A stretch of 64,000 nt of DNA, taken from assembly GCA_946406115.1 (NCBI GenBank), contig OX291552.1, positions 1,426,001-1,490,000 of the forward strand. Reading direction: 5' to 3'. This stretch comes from Apoda limacodes. Taxonomy: Eukaryota; Arthropoda; Insecta; Lepidoptera; Limacodidae. This document shows positions 21,615 to 34,437 of this stretch, piece by piece (positions within the stretch are counted from its first letter, which is position 1; each line of letters opens with the position of its first letter). The notes under the pieces are model-generated. The model was not told the origin of the DNA, searched no databases, and was given only the letters and a program-made list of their open reading frames with translations. The position numbers and the translations under genes were made by a program.

Positions 21615-24600
21615 CATGTACGAGCGCCGTGACGGAAGCGCTAGCGGCGGCTGAAGGTGCTTCGGACAACGCCGGCGCTGAGAATGGTGACACCCGTGGT
21701 GAGTCCCTCCTCCTCCCGCTGCTGCAGGGGCTGCTGGGCGAGGGCGGCGCAAGGCTGGCGGCCGGGCTGGGCGCCGCAAGTGCGGATGTCGTTGCGGACG
21801 TAAGGCGAGCGCTAGCCCGCCTACGTGCTGCGCTCGCGCCGCCCGCGCACCACCCACACGCGCCTGATCTGCTGGCCCTAGCTGATCGACTCGAGGATGC
21901 GCTTGACTCCGCTGACCGGCTCGACGGCTGCAAGAAACGACCGCGCCGCAGGTCACGTGCTGCTCGACACACTGTCGGCGTGACGCAAGAGGAGCTCGAG
22001 AAGGCGCGCCGCCTTATAGACAGAAACCAACTGGCCTTGGCCGTTGAGCCCGCCACGATCGAGCCGGCACCACAGCCAGCAAATTTAGCAGCTCCCGCCT
22101 CTCTTATAGAAGAAAAGCTGACACTTGACCGGAATGATAGCATCAACGAGGAAGTCCGCTATCATGACGCAGCAGCCGCGCAGCACGTTGTCAGCTACGA
22201 TACTGCACCCAAGGTAAATAAAGACGCGCGGGTCATGGAGAGAAGAACGCATGGCTCGAAAAAACCTGAATTCTACCGTCATTCTATCGCGGACACGGTT
22301 TCTCCGATGCAGCCCCAGCAGATTCATTTAAATCGTAGACCGTCCGATTCAAGAAGTGGCATTGCTGCAATAGCAAACAAATTTAACGCTCAAATAGAAA
22401 AAGAAATGCCTCACATGAGAAGAGTCCCTCCGCCTCAACCGGTGGTGAGTGCACTGACAGTGCCAGATAAGCCACTGCCCCGTGAAGAATCAAAACGAGC
22501 AACTCTATACAAACCTGTTCCGCCTTCATTTAATTTTGCTGCCCTTCCGTCCACTGATGACTGTCCGAAACCTCCTAGCCGATTTAACAACAACAAACGC
22601 ATGAGAATGAAACGCGCAAATACTATTGACATCGGAAAACCACTTGGAGGCTATAGGCTCGACAGCGATACCGATGAGGAGAACACTGTTAATCAACGAG
22701 CACCTACAGTTCCCGAGTTTCGACCCCAAACAGATAATGATAGGAAGTTTTTGGCTTTCATGCAACGGAACGAGGAGAATAACAAGGGGTCGGTACATGG
22801 ACACACTAACTGGAGTAATCGTTTTGGTAATATCAAAAACACTTTTGAAAGTCGTGAACGTGAAGACCATAGTAGGTCTTCGAGTACATCGTCTGCGAAA
22901 CGTTTCTGGAAAACTTCAGAAGAATCCCCGTCAACTGTGATGCGTCCCCTGAGAAAGCCCTTCGCGGATGTAAATCACGAACAGGAACGACCTCGCGTGC
23001 CGTGGGTTACAGAACGCAGAGAAGCGCCCCGTACTCCAAATTTAGCGCCTGTACAACTCCCTCCATCTGTGCATGGAGCGCCCCCAAATTTCCCTCCGGT
23101 GCCTTTATCACCTACAAAGCCAGTTGTGATGAAACCCTTTATAGCAAAACCGATTCCAGTTAATCAATTTTCACACGCTCCGATGTCAGCGTTTAAGCCC
23201 CCTCAAAAAATCGTTTCGCCTACAAATGCTCGTCCACATATTTGGAGTCCACCATCCATCAGCAACTACGTATCTTCAGACAATGAAAATACATACAAAC
23301 CTAATCAGCCGATAGCTCCTAGCCCTCCGGTGCCAATAGCCATAAGCCAACCTACACCTAGTGCCCCTTGGGTCCCACCTGACACTGAAAGACCCAAGAG
23401 AGTTTTGAATATCGCAGCGACTAAATTCGAAAATAATCGGAGTGGTTATCGTGTACCCCCACCACCTTCTGTGGCAAACCAACATGGCGGTAGACATTTC
23501 AGTTACAATCCTCCGCCTGCGCAGATTCAGAATTATCCGGTGAAATCCATTCCTAGTCAAAATAATCTAGCTGCACCGGAACTAGTAAATAAAATAGATA
23601 ACATAAAGAAATCTTACAATAGTTCAGGATGCTTACCGACCATAGATGCCCAGCAGTTACAGATACAGTTTTACGAGAAACAAGTCCGAGAAAAAGCCCA
23701 TCGCGATCAGATGCCCAACGGATATCACGAGGTGACGGACCGAAAGCCTCCAGCTCCTCCCACACATGCCTCTTTTCCCCCTCATACCGCATATCCTCCT
23801 CATGCGTCCCAATCTGTTTATATGGTAACAGACTACACGCCCTCCAACTTGATATCGACCTTCGTCCCATTGCAGAGCACCCCTGATATAGAAAAAGCTA
23901 AAGCACATAAGATCGATTATTTACCGGACGTGGTAATGAACGAAAACAACAATCAAGGCTACATCCCAACCTGCAATAGCTCGCCGAGCCCACACAAAGT
24001 GCCTTCAAGTCCTCAGAGTGGCCGGCCCACTTACAGTAACGGCGTCGAGAGTCATGCAAGTCTCGGCGAGGAGGGCGAGGCGACGGAGCACAGCAGCGTG
24101 GTGACGCGGGTGATGCGCGGGCCCGTGTGCGGCGCTGCCACCATCACAGCAGGCGTGCGCACGCGTCACGACCCCGCGCCCCCCGCGCAACACGCACGAG
24201 CGGTCCGTGATAGTCTCCGGGGCGCGCTCGACAAATTCTCTCCGAAGCGCGAACCCGTCCCGAACCTCGAAAAGCGGAGGTCAGAAATCAACAAGAATCA
24301 GGTACGGTCGCCGGCCCCGCATCCCGCCCAGAACGGCCTGACTCCCCCGTCGCCTCGCCCATCGCCCCGCCCATCGCCTTTCATCGAGTTTGTACCCGCT
24401 CACACCTCCCCGCTCGGTTCCCCCCGAAGCCCTGCGACGCCTGCGTCCCGCGATTCAATTATCTCGAACGAGTCGAGTCGCGTATCCAGTCCGTCCATAG
24501 GTGCCCTCAGCAAGTCAGAATCATGGCACCGAATCGCAGACCGAAGTCCAAAGTCAGCGTCCCCGCGGCGTGTGGTGGCGCGCGCTAAGTCAATGCATCT

Positions 24601-24889
24601 TCTGGCGGTGCCCAAGCTGTACGAGGGAGGTATCGCGCGTGAAGAGCTCAGCGAAAAGCAGCGCACGGTGGAGGCGTATTTCTCCGGTCGCGCGACCACG
24701 GCCCCAATGACTGCGGCGCCGACTACAGCAAGCAAGTCCGGTGCGGGACGGGCGCGTTGCGGACGAGCCGACGCGCCGGGGTTCGCGCTGGGCCGCAGCC
24801 GGACGATGCCTTCCGTCTCGGAGCTGCAGTTCCTGGACGAGAGCAACGCGGACATCGCGTTTGAGGACCTGGTGTCGGCGCTCGCGTAG
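21615..24889 (+). CDS. Smoothelin-like protein, giant central exon with possible alternative C-terminus
   Basis: Acceptor CTCTGTTGCAG; about 1,090 codons open in one frame. Order: an Ala/Leu-rich first 110 residues, basic RPRRRSRAARH, then a long Pro/Ser-rich disordered region with polyproline blocks (VPPPPSV, PPAPPTHA, PSPRPSPRPSP). Such a low-complexity middle is normal for smoothelins. The frame ends at TAG 24887-24889 after SRTMPSVSELQFLDESNADI and FEDLVSALA. For the CH-containing form, a donor inside this exon is needed. The best phase-1 site is G|GTATCG at 24629/24630, which fits the acceptor at 25245; CAG|GTACGG at 24302/24303 is strong but phase 0. Codon use stays GC-rich to the stop, so both ends may be real. 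Confidence 0.82.
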
Positions 24890-25244
24890 CGCCACCCACT
24901 CCCCGCCCCGTACATTCCACTAGTTAGGAGCGGCAGACGAGCGAGACGCGCGTGAGTCGTGTGTGTGTGGGCTGCCTAACGCTTGTGTCGCGCCCCGTTC
25001 GCCGCATGCCCCCCCCCCCCTCGCCCCGCGCCCCTGCTCGTTGTACATACTCTGTCACACATCTGTGTTATCATCTCACTGTGTTCACTTTACCCTGTAA
25101 CCGTGTTATTTTAACTAATAGCTTTAAGTATAGTGGTATGCGTTGCTGTTTACGTAATGCAGTTTGTCTGTCGTTGGATGTAGCGTGTGATGCGTGATCA
25201 CGTCGCGTGGAGAGTTGTTCTCACGTATACCGTTTCGGTTACAG
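24890..25244 (+). other. Intron or 3' UTR after the giant smoothelin exon
   Basis: Contains a C-run at 25011-25020 and no AATAAA before 25245. It is intron for the CH form, and would be 3' UTR if the 24889 stop is used. Confidence 0.45.
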
Positions 25245-25340
25245 AGGAGGAGGAGGCAGTCACGAGTGTGACGGCGACCGCCAGGAGGAACTCTTCAGAG
25301 AAGACAACCACCACGACCACGACTACAAAAACTTCTAAAG
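25245..25340 (+). CDS. Smoothelin-like protein, Thr-rich linker exon
   Basis: 96 bp, acceptor TTTCGGTTACAG, phase 1 in and phase 1 out, giving EEEEAVTSVTATARRNSSEK and a run of eight Thr. Vertebrate smoothelin has a comparable Ser/Thr-rich linker before the CH domain. The donor reads GTTTCA, which is weak, so this exon is less certain than its neighbours. The phase does match the next exon (G plus TG, Val). Confidence 0.6.
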
Positions 25341-25849
25341 GTTTCAAACTCTTATCTATCTATATAATGGTCCTGCTCGTAACATCGTTCCTGAGCGCTG
25401 TGTGTTAGGTGATGTTCATCCATCCCCTCCTCTATTTCTCGGCTAAGTTTTTATTTTTATTATATTTATTATATTTATTTTTATATTTATTTTTTTATCA
25501 GTAAAAAGGAGAATTGTTTCGTTTCACCCATTGCAGTTTTGGAGAGCTGATAATTTGATTGTTCTCTCTAACTTTAATACCTGATCACGTCCAAAAGAGA
25601 TATAAACTTAATTTTTGATGTTTAGTCATATGAGGCGTAGGTATCCAGGTTCACCCAGACAGATTCAGCTACAGTCCCTTAATGACCTAAAATGTGTATA
25701 TTTTAAGGTCTTTGACTGTAAATCATAAATGTGCTATAAAGGTATGGACCACGAGCGCATCTGTATAGTGATCAGTCAAATTCTGCGATCTATTTGTGTG
25801 CACTTTTACGCCGAGATACTAACTATATTATATGAATATTGTCTTGCAG

Positions 25850-25943
25850 TGACGGAGGGCCTGCCTCGCGCCGCGCCCAAGCCGGTCTCACCTTTCACCA
25901 AGTTCCGTCAGCTCGAGAAACAGAATTCCACCAACAGTCCCAA
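25850..25943 (+). CDS. Smoothelin-like protein, linker exon before the CH domain
   Basis: 94 bp between acceptor TTGTCTTGCAG and donor GTGAGT, phase 1 in and 2 out. It encodes TEGLPRAAPKPVSPFTKFRQ and LEKQNSTNSP. The LEK-Q pattern resembles the LEKRQ segment upstream of the vertebrate smoothelin CH domain. Confidence 0.78.
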
Positions 25944-25944
25944 G

Positions 25945-26619
25945 TGAGTAGAGTCGACCCCTTCCTCTTCCACATCACTAATACATTTATTTCTTTATCA
26001 TAAAAAAACCGACATCTCCGGCTAACTCGGGTTTTATATGACATGCATAAACTCATTATTGAGAAGGAATTTTATTTTATATAAACTATAAGAAAGCCAA
26101 CCCCTCAGCTTTTTAATTGCAATTATATTGTATTTATTTTTGGCAGCCATATCAGTGGATACATAAGGGATTGAGCAAGTAAATATTCATATATAATTAT
26201 CTTATAATATAACGTATATTAATGGCTTTATTATCGAAACACCTACATTTTAATACCAATAGCTTATGTACTTACACACGGAATGCTTAAAAACACTGTT
26301 TACAAATCCCACAATAATAAAAAAGTATTCTGTCTGTTGGTCTTTACCCATATTTATAAACAATATTACATAACACTCGTACAAAATCACATTTATATAT
26401 CTTGGCGTTTCCTGAAGTACACGCAGCCAGAGACACTATGGTCGTTTGCGCACGCGTCACTCAGTTGTAAATAACAGCGATTTGAATGATTACCCGTAAC
26501 GTAACTCGCACTCACCGTAACACTAAGACAGAAGCGCACGTGTGACGTCATAGCGCGCGAGTGTAGGGAGAGAGGTCGCGCAGATGTGAGACTAACTCTA
26601 ACCTACCGCCCGGTTGTAG
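25945..26619. other. Smoothelin intron, nothing recognised
   Basis: AT-rich. It ends in acceptor CCCGGTTGTAG. No gene or repeat is recognised. Confidence 0.5.
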
Positions 26620-26749
26620 CTCGCCGCAGAGCCCGGGCTCTCCCTCGCAGCCTTTCTTCAAGTTCACGGACCCCGCGCTCCAAGCCAGCGCCGTCACTAT
26701 TAAAGAGCGCTTGCTGCAGTGGTGTCGCGACAAGACAAGGGACTACGAG
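26620..26749 (+). CDS. Smoothelin-like protein, CH domain exon 1
   Basis: 130 bp, phase 2 in and 0 out. It encodes a short SPQSPGSPSQPFFKF linker and the first CH helix IKERLLQWCRDKTRDYE, matching smoothelin (IKQMLLDWCRAKTRGYE in the vertebrate protein). The donor is GAG|GTACAC. CH domains bind actin-associated partners; the smoothelin type is a single C-terminal CH. Confidence 0.9.
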
Positions 26750-26750
26750 G

Positions 26751-27353
26751 TACACTGCACACTCCTGCCCTCTGCCTCTGCCCTCTGCCCTCTGCCCTTT
26801 GCCCTCCAGCCCTACACACTCGCGCGCTGCTCCACTTGTGCACAATACAACACAACGCCCACTTCTCTCTCACTCTTACACAGATTGTTGTCACCTCATA
26901 TATTTGGTTTTTGTTCCTCATGGACACTGTAAATATGCACAGTAATATGAATGTCCATGTGTGTCATGTCATCTGTTTGTAAGCACAAGTCTAAACATAA
27001 GCATAGAATAAAGAATATACTAGTATAAGTTACAATTTCAGTCTTGCTTCTTTACCGTCTTTTGTAAAACAAATTGTAATTGTAAATGGAACCTCCAAAT
27101 TAATTTACTTTATTTATTATTAAAGTGAATTCATCTGAAAGCAAAAGTCCAGGAATATGCAGCGCGCGAGTGATGTTGGTAGTTGTTTGTTGTAAATAAG
27201 CGAACTGGAGACAATTTTTGAGGCAATAGAAAACAGATGTATGTACATTTGTTAATGATTTTTATATTTTTATCAACAAAAATGTACATCCGTCTTTGAC
27301 AGAGGGTTTCAGATGGTTTGGAGCGCGTTACCGTTTTGTGTTCTCTCTGTAGC
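26751..27353. other. Smoothelin intron with CCCTCTGC repeats
   Basis: 26765-26810 is a slippage tract of CCCTCTGC words. The remainder is AT-rich. It ends with acceptor-like TTCTCTCTGTAG before a short CH-like word (see findings). Confidence 0.5.
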
Positions 27354-27388
27354 ATGTGGACCTGACGGTGCCCGCCGCGCCGCACGCA

Positions 27389-27536
27389 CGCAACACTAAC
27401 ACACTACTCACTCGTGTCACGATGTGTACCTACCCTCCCACACACAACACTAACTCACTACTCCCGTGTCACGATGTGTACCCACCCACACACACAACAC
27501 TAACACACTACTCACTCGTGTCACGATGTGTACCTA
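27389..27536. repeat. Intronic minisatellite, about 3 copies of 50-54 bp
   Basis: Three imperfect units begin AACACTAAC, carry TCACTACTC and TGTCACGATGTGTACC, and are separated by CA-rich CCACACACAC spacers. It lies within the CH-domain intron. Confidence 0.8.
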
Positions 27537-28495
27537 CACGCTTCTCTTGATGCTTTATTATGGCTGCGCTTTCTTTAATACACTTATTACTGTAATCTGT
27601 GTAATTATCTGAATATAATTAACAGCATACCCAAATAAAATATAACCACTAAGTTTTACTCGCAATTACGGCTTAAACCGTGAGACCAAATGTTATAGCT
27701 TTGGTCTGAACCGCTGAAGTAACTGGGCCATCTCATTATAAAAGAAAATACTCATGAATAATTTTGTTTTAATTCTAAAATAGTAAGTAAGTATATGAAT
27801 TTGTGTAAAAGACAAAAATATTGTACTAACAAAGGAATATAACAAGAACCTACTTAACAATTTGTGATTGTGACTGCATGACTTTTGTAATAATTAGATT
27901 CATGCCTACGTGAGGTGAATGATTAATCTATAATTACCCGAAGTTCCATCAGAAATCCCAACTAAAATTTCCAAATTTGATTTTTCTTTGTTAATACATT
28001 TTGTCCCGATAATGGCACTCGAAAACTAATTTTTGTGATGAATGATATTACTTTACGTATGACTGTTCACTCGCGTCCAGTGTCCCGTGTGTGTTGCGTC
28101 AGTTACGTCAGTTGCGTGCAACCAACAGGTATCGGTAACAATATCTGTTGTTTGACAAAACTAATTTATATCCCGACCCGATTTACACATGGTCTAACTA
28201 AATGATAAGTCGCGTATATACCTACTTAAATATTTTCTATATACATTGTTCAAAAACTGCACTGATAGCTTTGATCCTGGTAAAATCCTTTTTTTAATTC
28301 CGAATTGTTTGACTGTTGACATGAAATAGTTATCAAATTAAAAATGGCGTAGAAAAATTATGTTAATGTCGAAAATTTATCCTGTATTATTATATTAATA
28401 TATCAATTAAGTTAATTTTGAGTACATACAGGACTACAGACAACATTCGATTCACATTATATATGAACATTTGAAAACATTTACCCACCACGGCT
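27537..28495. other. Intronic AT-rich stretch, nothing recognised
   Basis: No coding region and no repeat that I can place. Confidence 0.45.
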
Positions 28496-28577
28496 CTTTA
28501 CAATTTTACGGTGACATATACACAACATATATATATATATGACTATGTTGTGTATATGTCACCGTAAAATTGTAAAG
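28496..28577. repeat. Perfect 34-bp inverted repeat with 14-bp AT spacer
   Basis: Arms 28496-28529 (CTTTACAATTTTACGGTGAC onward) and 28544-28577 are exact reverse complements around TATATATATATGAC. It could form a strong hairpin or cruciform. The right arm contains the start of the foldback element that follows. Confidence 0.9.
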
Positions 28578-28838
28578 AACGTTAGGTTATAATCTATCTA
28601 GTGAAATCGTATACTATGAAACAAAATGAGGCAAAAATCGCACTGTATAAATCTTTTAGGGTGGGTTAGGTTCAGTTTCTCTTGTGATCACGTAGATGCG
28701 GAGAGAGCGAAGCGAGCGGAGCGATCGAATCAAGTTTCATATCATCTAAAACATACACTTTATACTATTTTTTGTTCCATAGTAGACAATATTACTAGAT
28801 AGATTATAATCTAACGGTATTTACAATTTTACGGTGAC
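28558..28838. mobile_element. Foldback-type MITE, 281 bp
   Basis: The left end GTCACCGTAAAATTGTAAAG and right end (reverse complement GTCACCGTAAAATTGTAAAT) are inverted. Similarity continues about 70 bp inward, through GTTAGGTTATAATCTATCTA on the left. The loop carries AGAGCGAAGCGAGCGGAGCG. It is non-coding. An orphan end of the same kind (28496-28515) faces it, so two copies probably met here. Confidence 0.75.
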
Positions 28839-28950
28839 GTATATATAGTATGTTATAGCAGTAAATTAAACATGTAGTATGTAAAGTAACTGATAAAACC
28901 TCTAAATGACGAAAGTTGAAGCTGTAGTCCTTTAAATGTATATTATACTA

Positions 28951-29872
28951 GCTGACCCGGCGAACGTTGTTTCTCCGCACCAACCTATTGTCAAAGGGTT
29001 GTACTAATTCAGAAACCTTCCCTGGCATGTGCATAACAACTTGCCAAAATTTCATTACAATCGGTTTCCCCTTATTGCGCAAGTCCGACTATTTCACAGA
29101 AACATTCCCCGGCGTGTGCATAACAACTTATCAAAATTGCATTACCATCGGTTCACCCTTATTGCGCGAGTCCGACTCGCACTTGACCCTTTTTTTCTTT
29201 CACAGAAACATTCCCCGGCGTGTGCATAACAACTTATCAAAATTGCATTACCATCGGTTCACCCTTATTGCGCGAGTCCGACTCGCACTTGACCCTTTTT
29301 TTCTTTCTCAGAAACCTTCCGCAGCATGTGCATAACAACTTACCAGTATTTCATTAAAATCGGTTTCCCTTTATTGCGCGAGTCCTACTCTTTCTCAGAA
29401 AAGTTCCCCGGCGTGTGCATAACAACTTACCAAAAATTCATTAAAATCGGTTTCTTTCAATCAATCTTTATTGCGCGAGTCCGACTCGCACTTGACCGTT
29501 TCTTTCTTTCATAAAACCTTGCCCTAACACTAACAAACACAACAAAAATAAATTACTCGAATTGGTCCAGCCGTCTTCGAGTTTTCCTTAGTGCGCGAGT
29601 CTGACTCGCACTTGAACGTTTTTTTTCTTTCATAACAACTTTTCCCTAACACTAACAAATGCACCAAAAAAAAATTACCCGAATTGGTCCAGCCGTCTTC
29701 GAGTTTTCCTTAGTGCGCGAGTCCGACTTGCACTTGACAGTTTTTTTTTTTCATAACAACCTTCTCCTGATAATAACAAACACAACAGAAAAAGAATTAG
29801 CGAAATCGGTCTAGCCGTTCACCCGTGATGGCGTAACCAAGAGAAATACGGATTCATTTTTATATATATAGA
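28951..29872 (+). mobile_element. RTE-like non-autonomous element expanded into 8 internal tandem units
   Basis: It starts CTAGCTGACCCGGCGAACGT and ends GGATTCATTTTTATATATAT with AGAT, edge phrases of abundant RTE-like elements. In between are about eight tandem units of 80-120 bp, each with CATAACAACTT or CTAACACTAACAAA and most ending GCGCGAGTCCGACTCGCACT. Units 1-5 carry the CGGCGTGTGCATAACAAC version; units 6-8 carry the GGTCCAGCCGTCTTCGAG version. It lies in the smoothelin CH intron. Confidence 0.7.
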
Positions 29873-29904
29873 TATAATATATGTATGCCTAATGTTGAAT
29901 CTAG

Positions 29905-30480
29905 TTATTATCTATGTTCAAATATGTGTGCCTAATCTTGTCTGTATCCCTTCAAATATTCATATGTGTGTCCCGAATGCTGACTGTAGTCCTTCATATG
30001 TTCATATATGTTTGCCCAATATTGTCTGTAGTCATTCAAATGTTCATATTTGTATGCCTAATTTTGTCTGTAGTCTTTCAAATGTTCATAATATCTTTAA
30101 GTGTGCTCAATGTTGTTTGTAGTCCTTCAAACGTTAATACATATATGTGTGCCCAATGTTGTCTGTAGTCCTACAAACGTTCATAGATGTGTAACTTGTG
30201 TTGTCTTTAGTCCTTCAGATGTTCATATATGTGTGCCCAAGGTTGTCTGTAGTCTTTCAAATATTCATATATGTATGTGTGCCTAATGTTGTCTGTAGTC
30301 CTTTAAATATTTATAGATGTATGCTTCATGTTGTCTGTAGTCCTTCAGATGTTCATATATGTGTACCCAATGTTGTCTAAAGTACTTTAAATGTTCATAG
30401 ATGTGTGCCCAATATTGTCTGTAGTCCTTCAAATGTTCACATATGTGTGCCCAATATTTTCTGTAGTCCTTTAAATGTTT
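29905..30480. repeat. 42-bp minisatellite, about 13 imperfect copies
   Basis: The consensus contains TGTTCATATATGTGTGCCCA then ATGTTGTCTGTAGTCCTTCA. Units vary by substitutions and small indels. The period is divisible by three, creating long but meaningless open frames. It begins 33 bp after the RTE-like element. Confidence 0.88.
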
Positions 30481-32025
<1,545 letters not shown>

Positions 32026-32149
32026 TGAGAAGGCGGGCATCTATCCGTTGCTGGACGTGGAGGACATGGTGATGATGCGCAAGCCTGACTGGAAATGCGT
32101 CTTCACCTACGTGCAGGCTATCCATCGCAGATTTAAGGACCAACCCTGA
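32026..32149 (+). CDS. Smoothelin-like protein, CH domain last exon
   Basis: 124 bp, phase 2 in. It encodes EKAGIYPLLDVEDMVMM, RKPDWKCVFTYVQAIHRRF and KDQP, then TGA at 32147-32149. The PLLDVEDM and CVFTYVQ motifs close the CH domain as in smoothelins (PLVEVDDM, CVFTYVQ). The form including it has 1,260 codons in this window. Confidence 0.93.
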
Positions 32150-33235
32150 CGGCCACGCCTGCACACAACCCACCACTCTCCAATGCAGTACCAACAGCTA
32201 TGTTATCGCCCTACCCTCTGTACATTGCTCGTTTGCTTGTAGCGCGTGCTGCGGGCGACGGGCGGCGGCGTAGTAACGATACCATAGCTGTTCGTAGATA
32301 TTATTGTTAGAGGCGTAGTCATGAGTAGTGAAATGCTAAAGTCACAAAAATATTATTGTATATGTTATTGAAAACGTTATAGAGTCCAAAGAACGTATGT
32401 TGTTGATATTGATTTGTTTGTTTGTTTGTGTTAATGTTTGTCAAATGTTTATTGACCAGTGTCCGCCCAACTCGTTGTTTCTCCAAGCGTTGTCTCGTAT
32501 CTATAAGTCCTCCTATTTATTGTTATCTCAAGATGTATGTGATTTTTTTTTATAGTAGCGAGTAAGTACACTTAACTAACACTTAACACCGCGATCGATG
32601 CGACGTCTAAGTCTAAGCCTAAGAAGTAGTCGTTAGATTTACGTATAAATTTATATTAGCTGTTGAATCCGACTGCACTGTACGATTTAAGGATCGCTTA
32701 TACTTATCTCTATAAGAAAGTTGCATCCTTTAATTGATGTTCAGTGTATCTACTGTTAATTTTAAAATGTAACATTATATTGTTTTTTTTTTATAATTCT
32801 TTCTTACATTATTATATTGTTTATTTCATCAAAACCTCACATTAATAACAATGGCTTAAAATAAACGCCTACTGATTTTATAAATATAATTATGACTTTT
32901 ACATAATATTATGTTTATTACACTGTACGATGTATTTACGACATATTTATAAATATAAAATGAAAAAATATGATTAACAAGATATTAGTGTTTTATTTCA
33001 TAATTCTACACATAAGAGAGCTTATACAAAATCAGTTAACTTTTTGTGTTTTGATTGTAAGCAGTGCTGCCACATCACACGCAGCACACCTGGCTGTACA
33101 GTCACCGGACTACAGAATAATGATAAACTTGAGGCTGTACAAGCTAACTGTATAAGGACTGTGTCGCCGGTGACACATATCTTATAATTCTAAATTCTAA
33201 TTCTTAAACGCTAGCTGTACAATGGAATAAATTGT
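32150..33235 (+). other. Probable smoothelin 3' UTR and downstream
   Basis: AT-rich sequence after the stop, with AATAAA at 32860-32865 and 33226-33231 as candidate polyadenylation signals. Transcript ends cannot be fixed from sequence. Confidence 0.5.
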
Positions 33236-34437
33236 TTTAATGGCTGTCTAGGGTTAAAAGTCAGAGTGACAAAGAGAATTTGAGGAACGAGGAAATCTTG
33301 ATAAATTACCATTTCGTACATATGACTTCACTTAATTTTGTGATCCCATTTGTCTTGCCTGTTCAATGTTGCCAACAACAGAATGATTTTAAATTGTGCT
33401 TATAAATACTTTCGTTAGTTCGTTCGTTCGTTTCCCAAACACATTGCGAGGTTATGAAAGAAAACTTCATCGTCATCATCATCATAACGTCATCTTAACA
33501 TCACTCTTCTATATTTCCCCTTTAATAATTCCAGAGGCTGTACAATTACTGATATTAACACTCTTTAGTGCAATTTAACTACACCAATTTCCAGCTCAAT
33601 GAGTCATTTGATGTTTCTATACATCGAATAGCATTTTAAACATTCTTAATTTTAATCAGCTACTATAAAGCAAATCGAATAGCATTAGAATAGAATTAAT
33701 ATACACTTAATAAAATCCAATTTAATATTTGGTTATTTCATACAGCTCGTGGCATTATAATGCCGTTTACATGCTTTAGTCTTCTAAAACAGCCAGCAGC
33801 ATTATATGTAGTATGTATTACAAATTCTGGACAACAGTGATTACGAATTCTACACTAATGCATTATGTTGATGTTTTCTCCATTATGCAGTCATCAGTCA
33901 GCAGTGCGGTCTAACTGTGTAACAGTGTAACAGTGTACGAAATCCTGCTTATACAGTAATCAGACTTTGTTGTAAGTGTCCACTGACAGACAACGCTCAG
34001 CCTTGACCGATAAGTAAGATATAAAACTTTGCACCGGAATAGAAACATTGTAGTTAGTAATATAGCTAGTTTAATTAAAGTAGAGTAAAACAACGTGTAA
34101 TCTAACGGTATGCTCTAAGAAACATAGCTTTATAGATATCCTAGGTAATATTCGAGTCAGCGTGCGGGTGAAACTAACTGACAAAACAAAATGAAATTCT
34201 GTTAGTCCGCCTTCAAACTTACCTGCAGTCTTACTCTTAAGAAATCATGATATATTTTTTTCTTAACACTCTTTTGCTAAAAACGGGCACCTAAGGAAAT
34301 TTACCTTCTCATGACAATTTGAGATAATTAAATGAAATTTAATAAATTGACGTAGTCTGTATACTTATAATCGTGTACATAAATACGCTTGAAGTGAATT
34401 ATGGCAATTTTTTTATAAATTTATGATGAATTCTTTA
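33236..34437. other. Intergenic stretch, nothing recognised
   Basis: AT-rich, with no supported ORF. It may contain old repeats that I cannot name. Confidence 0.45.

Noticed and set aside
21565..22327. Long minus-strand open frames opposite the giant smoothelin exon
   Set aside because: They are shadows of GC-rich coding sequence on the plus strand, with Ser/Ala/Arg-rich composition typical of antisense frames.
29892..30380. Open frames of 60-84 codons across the 42-bp repeats
   Set aside because: The period is divisible by three, so several frames stay open by construction. The products are repetitive and have no start context.
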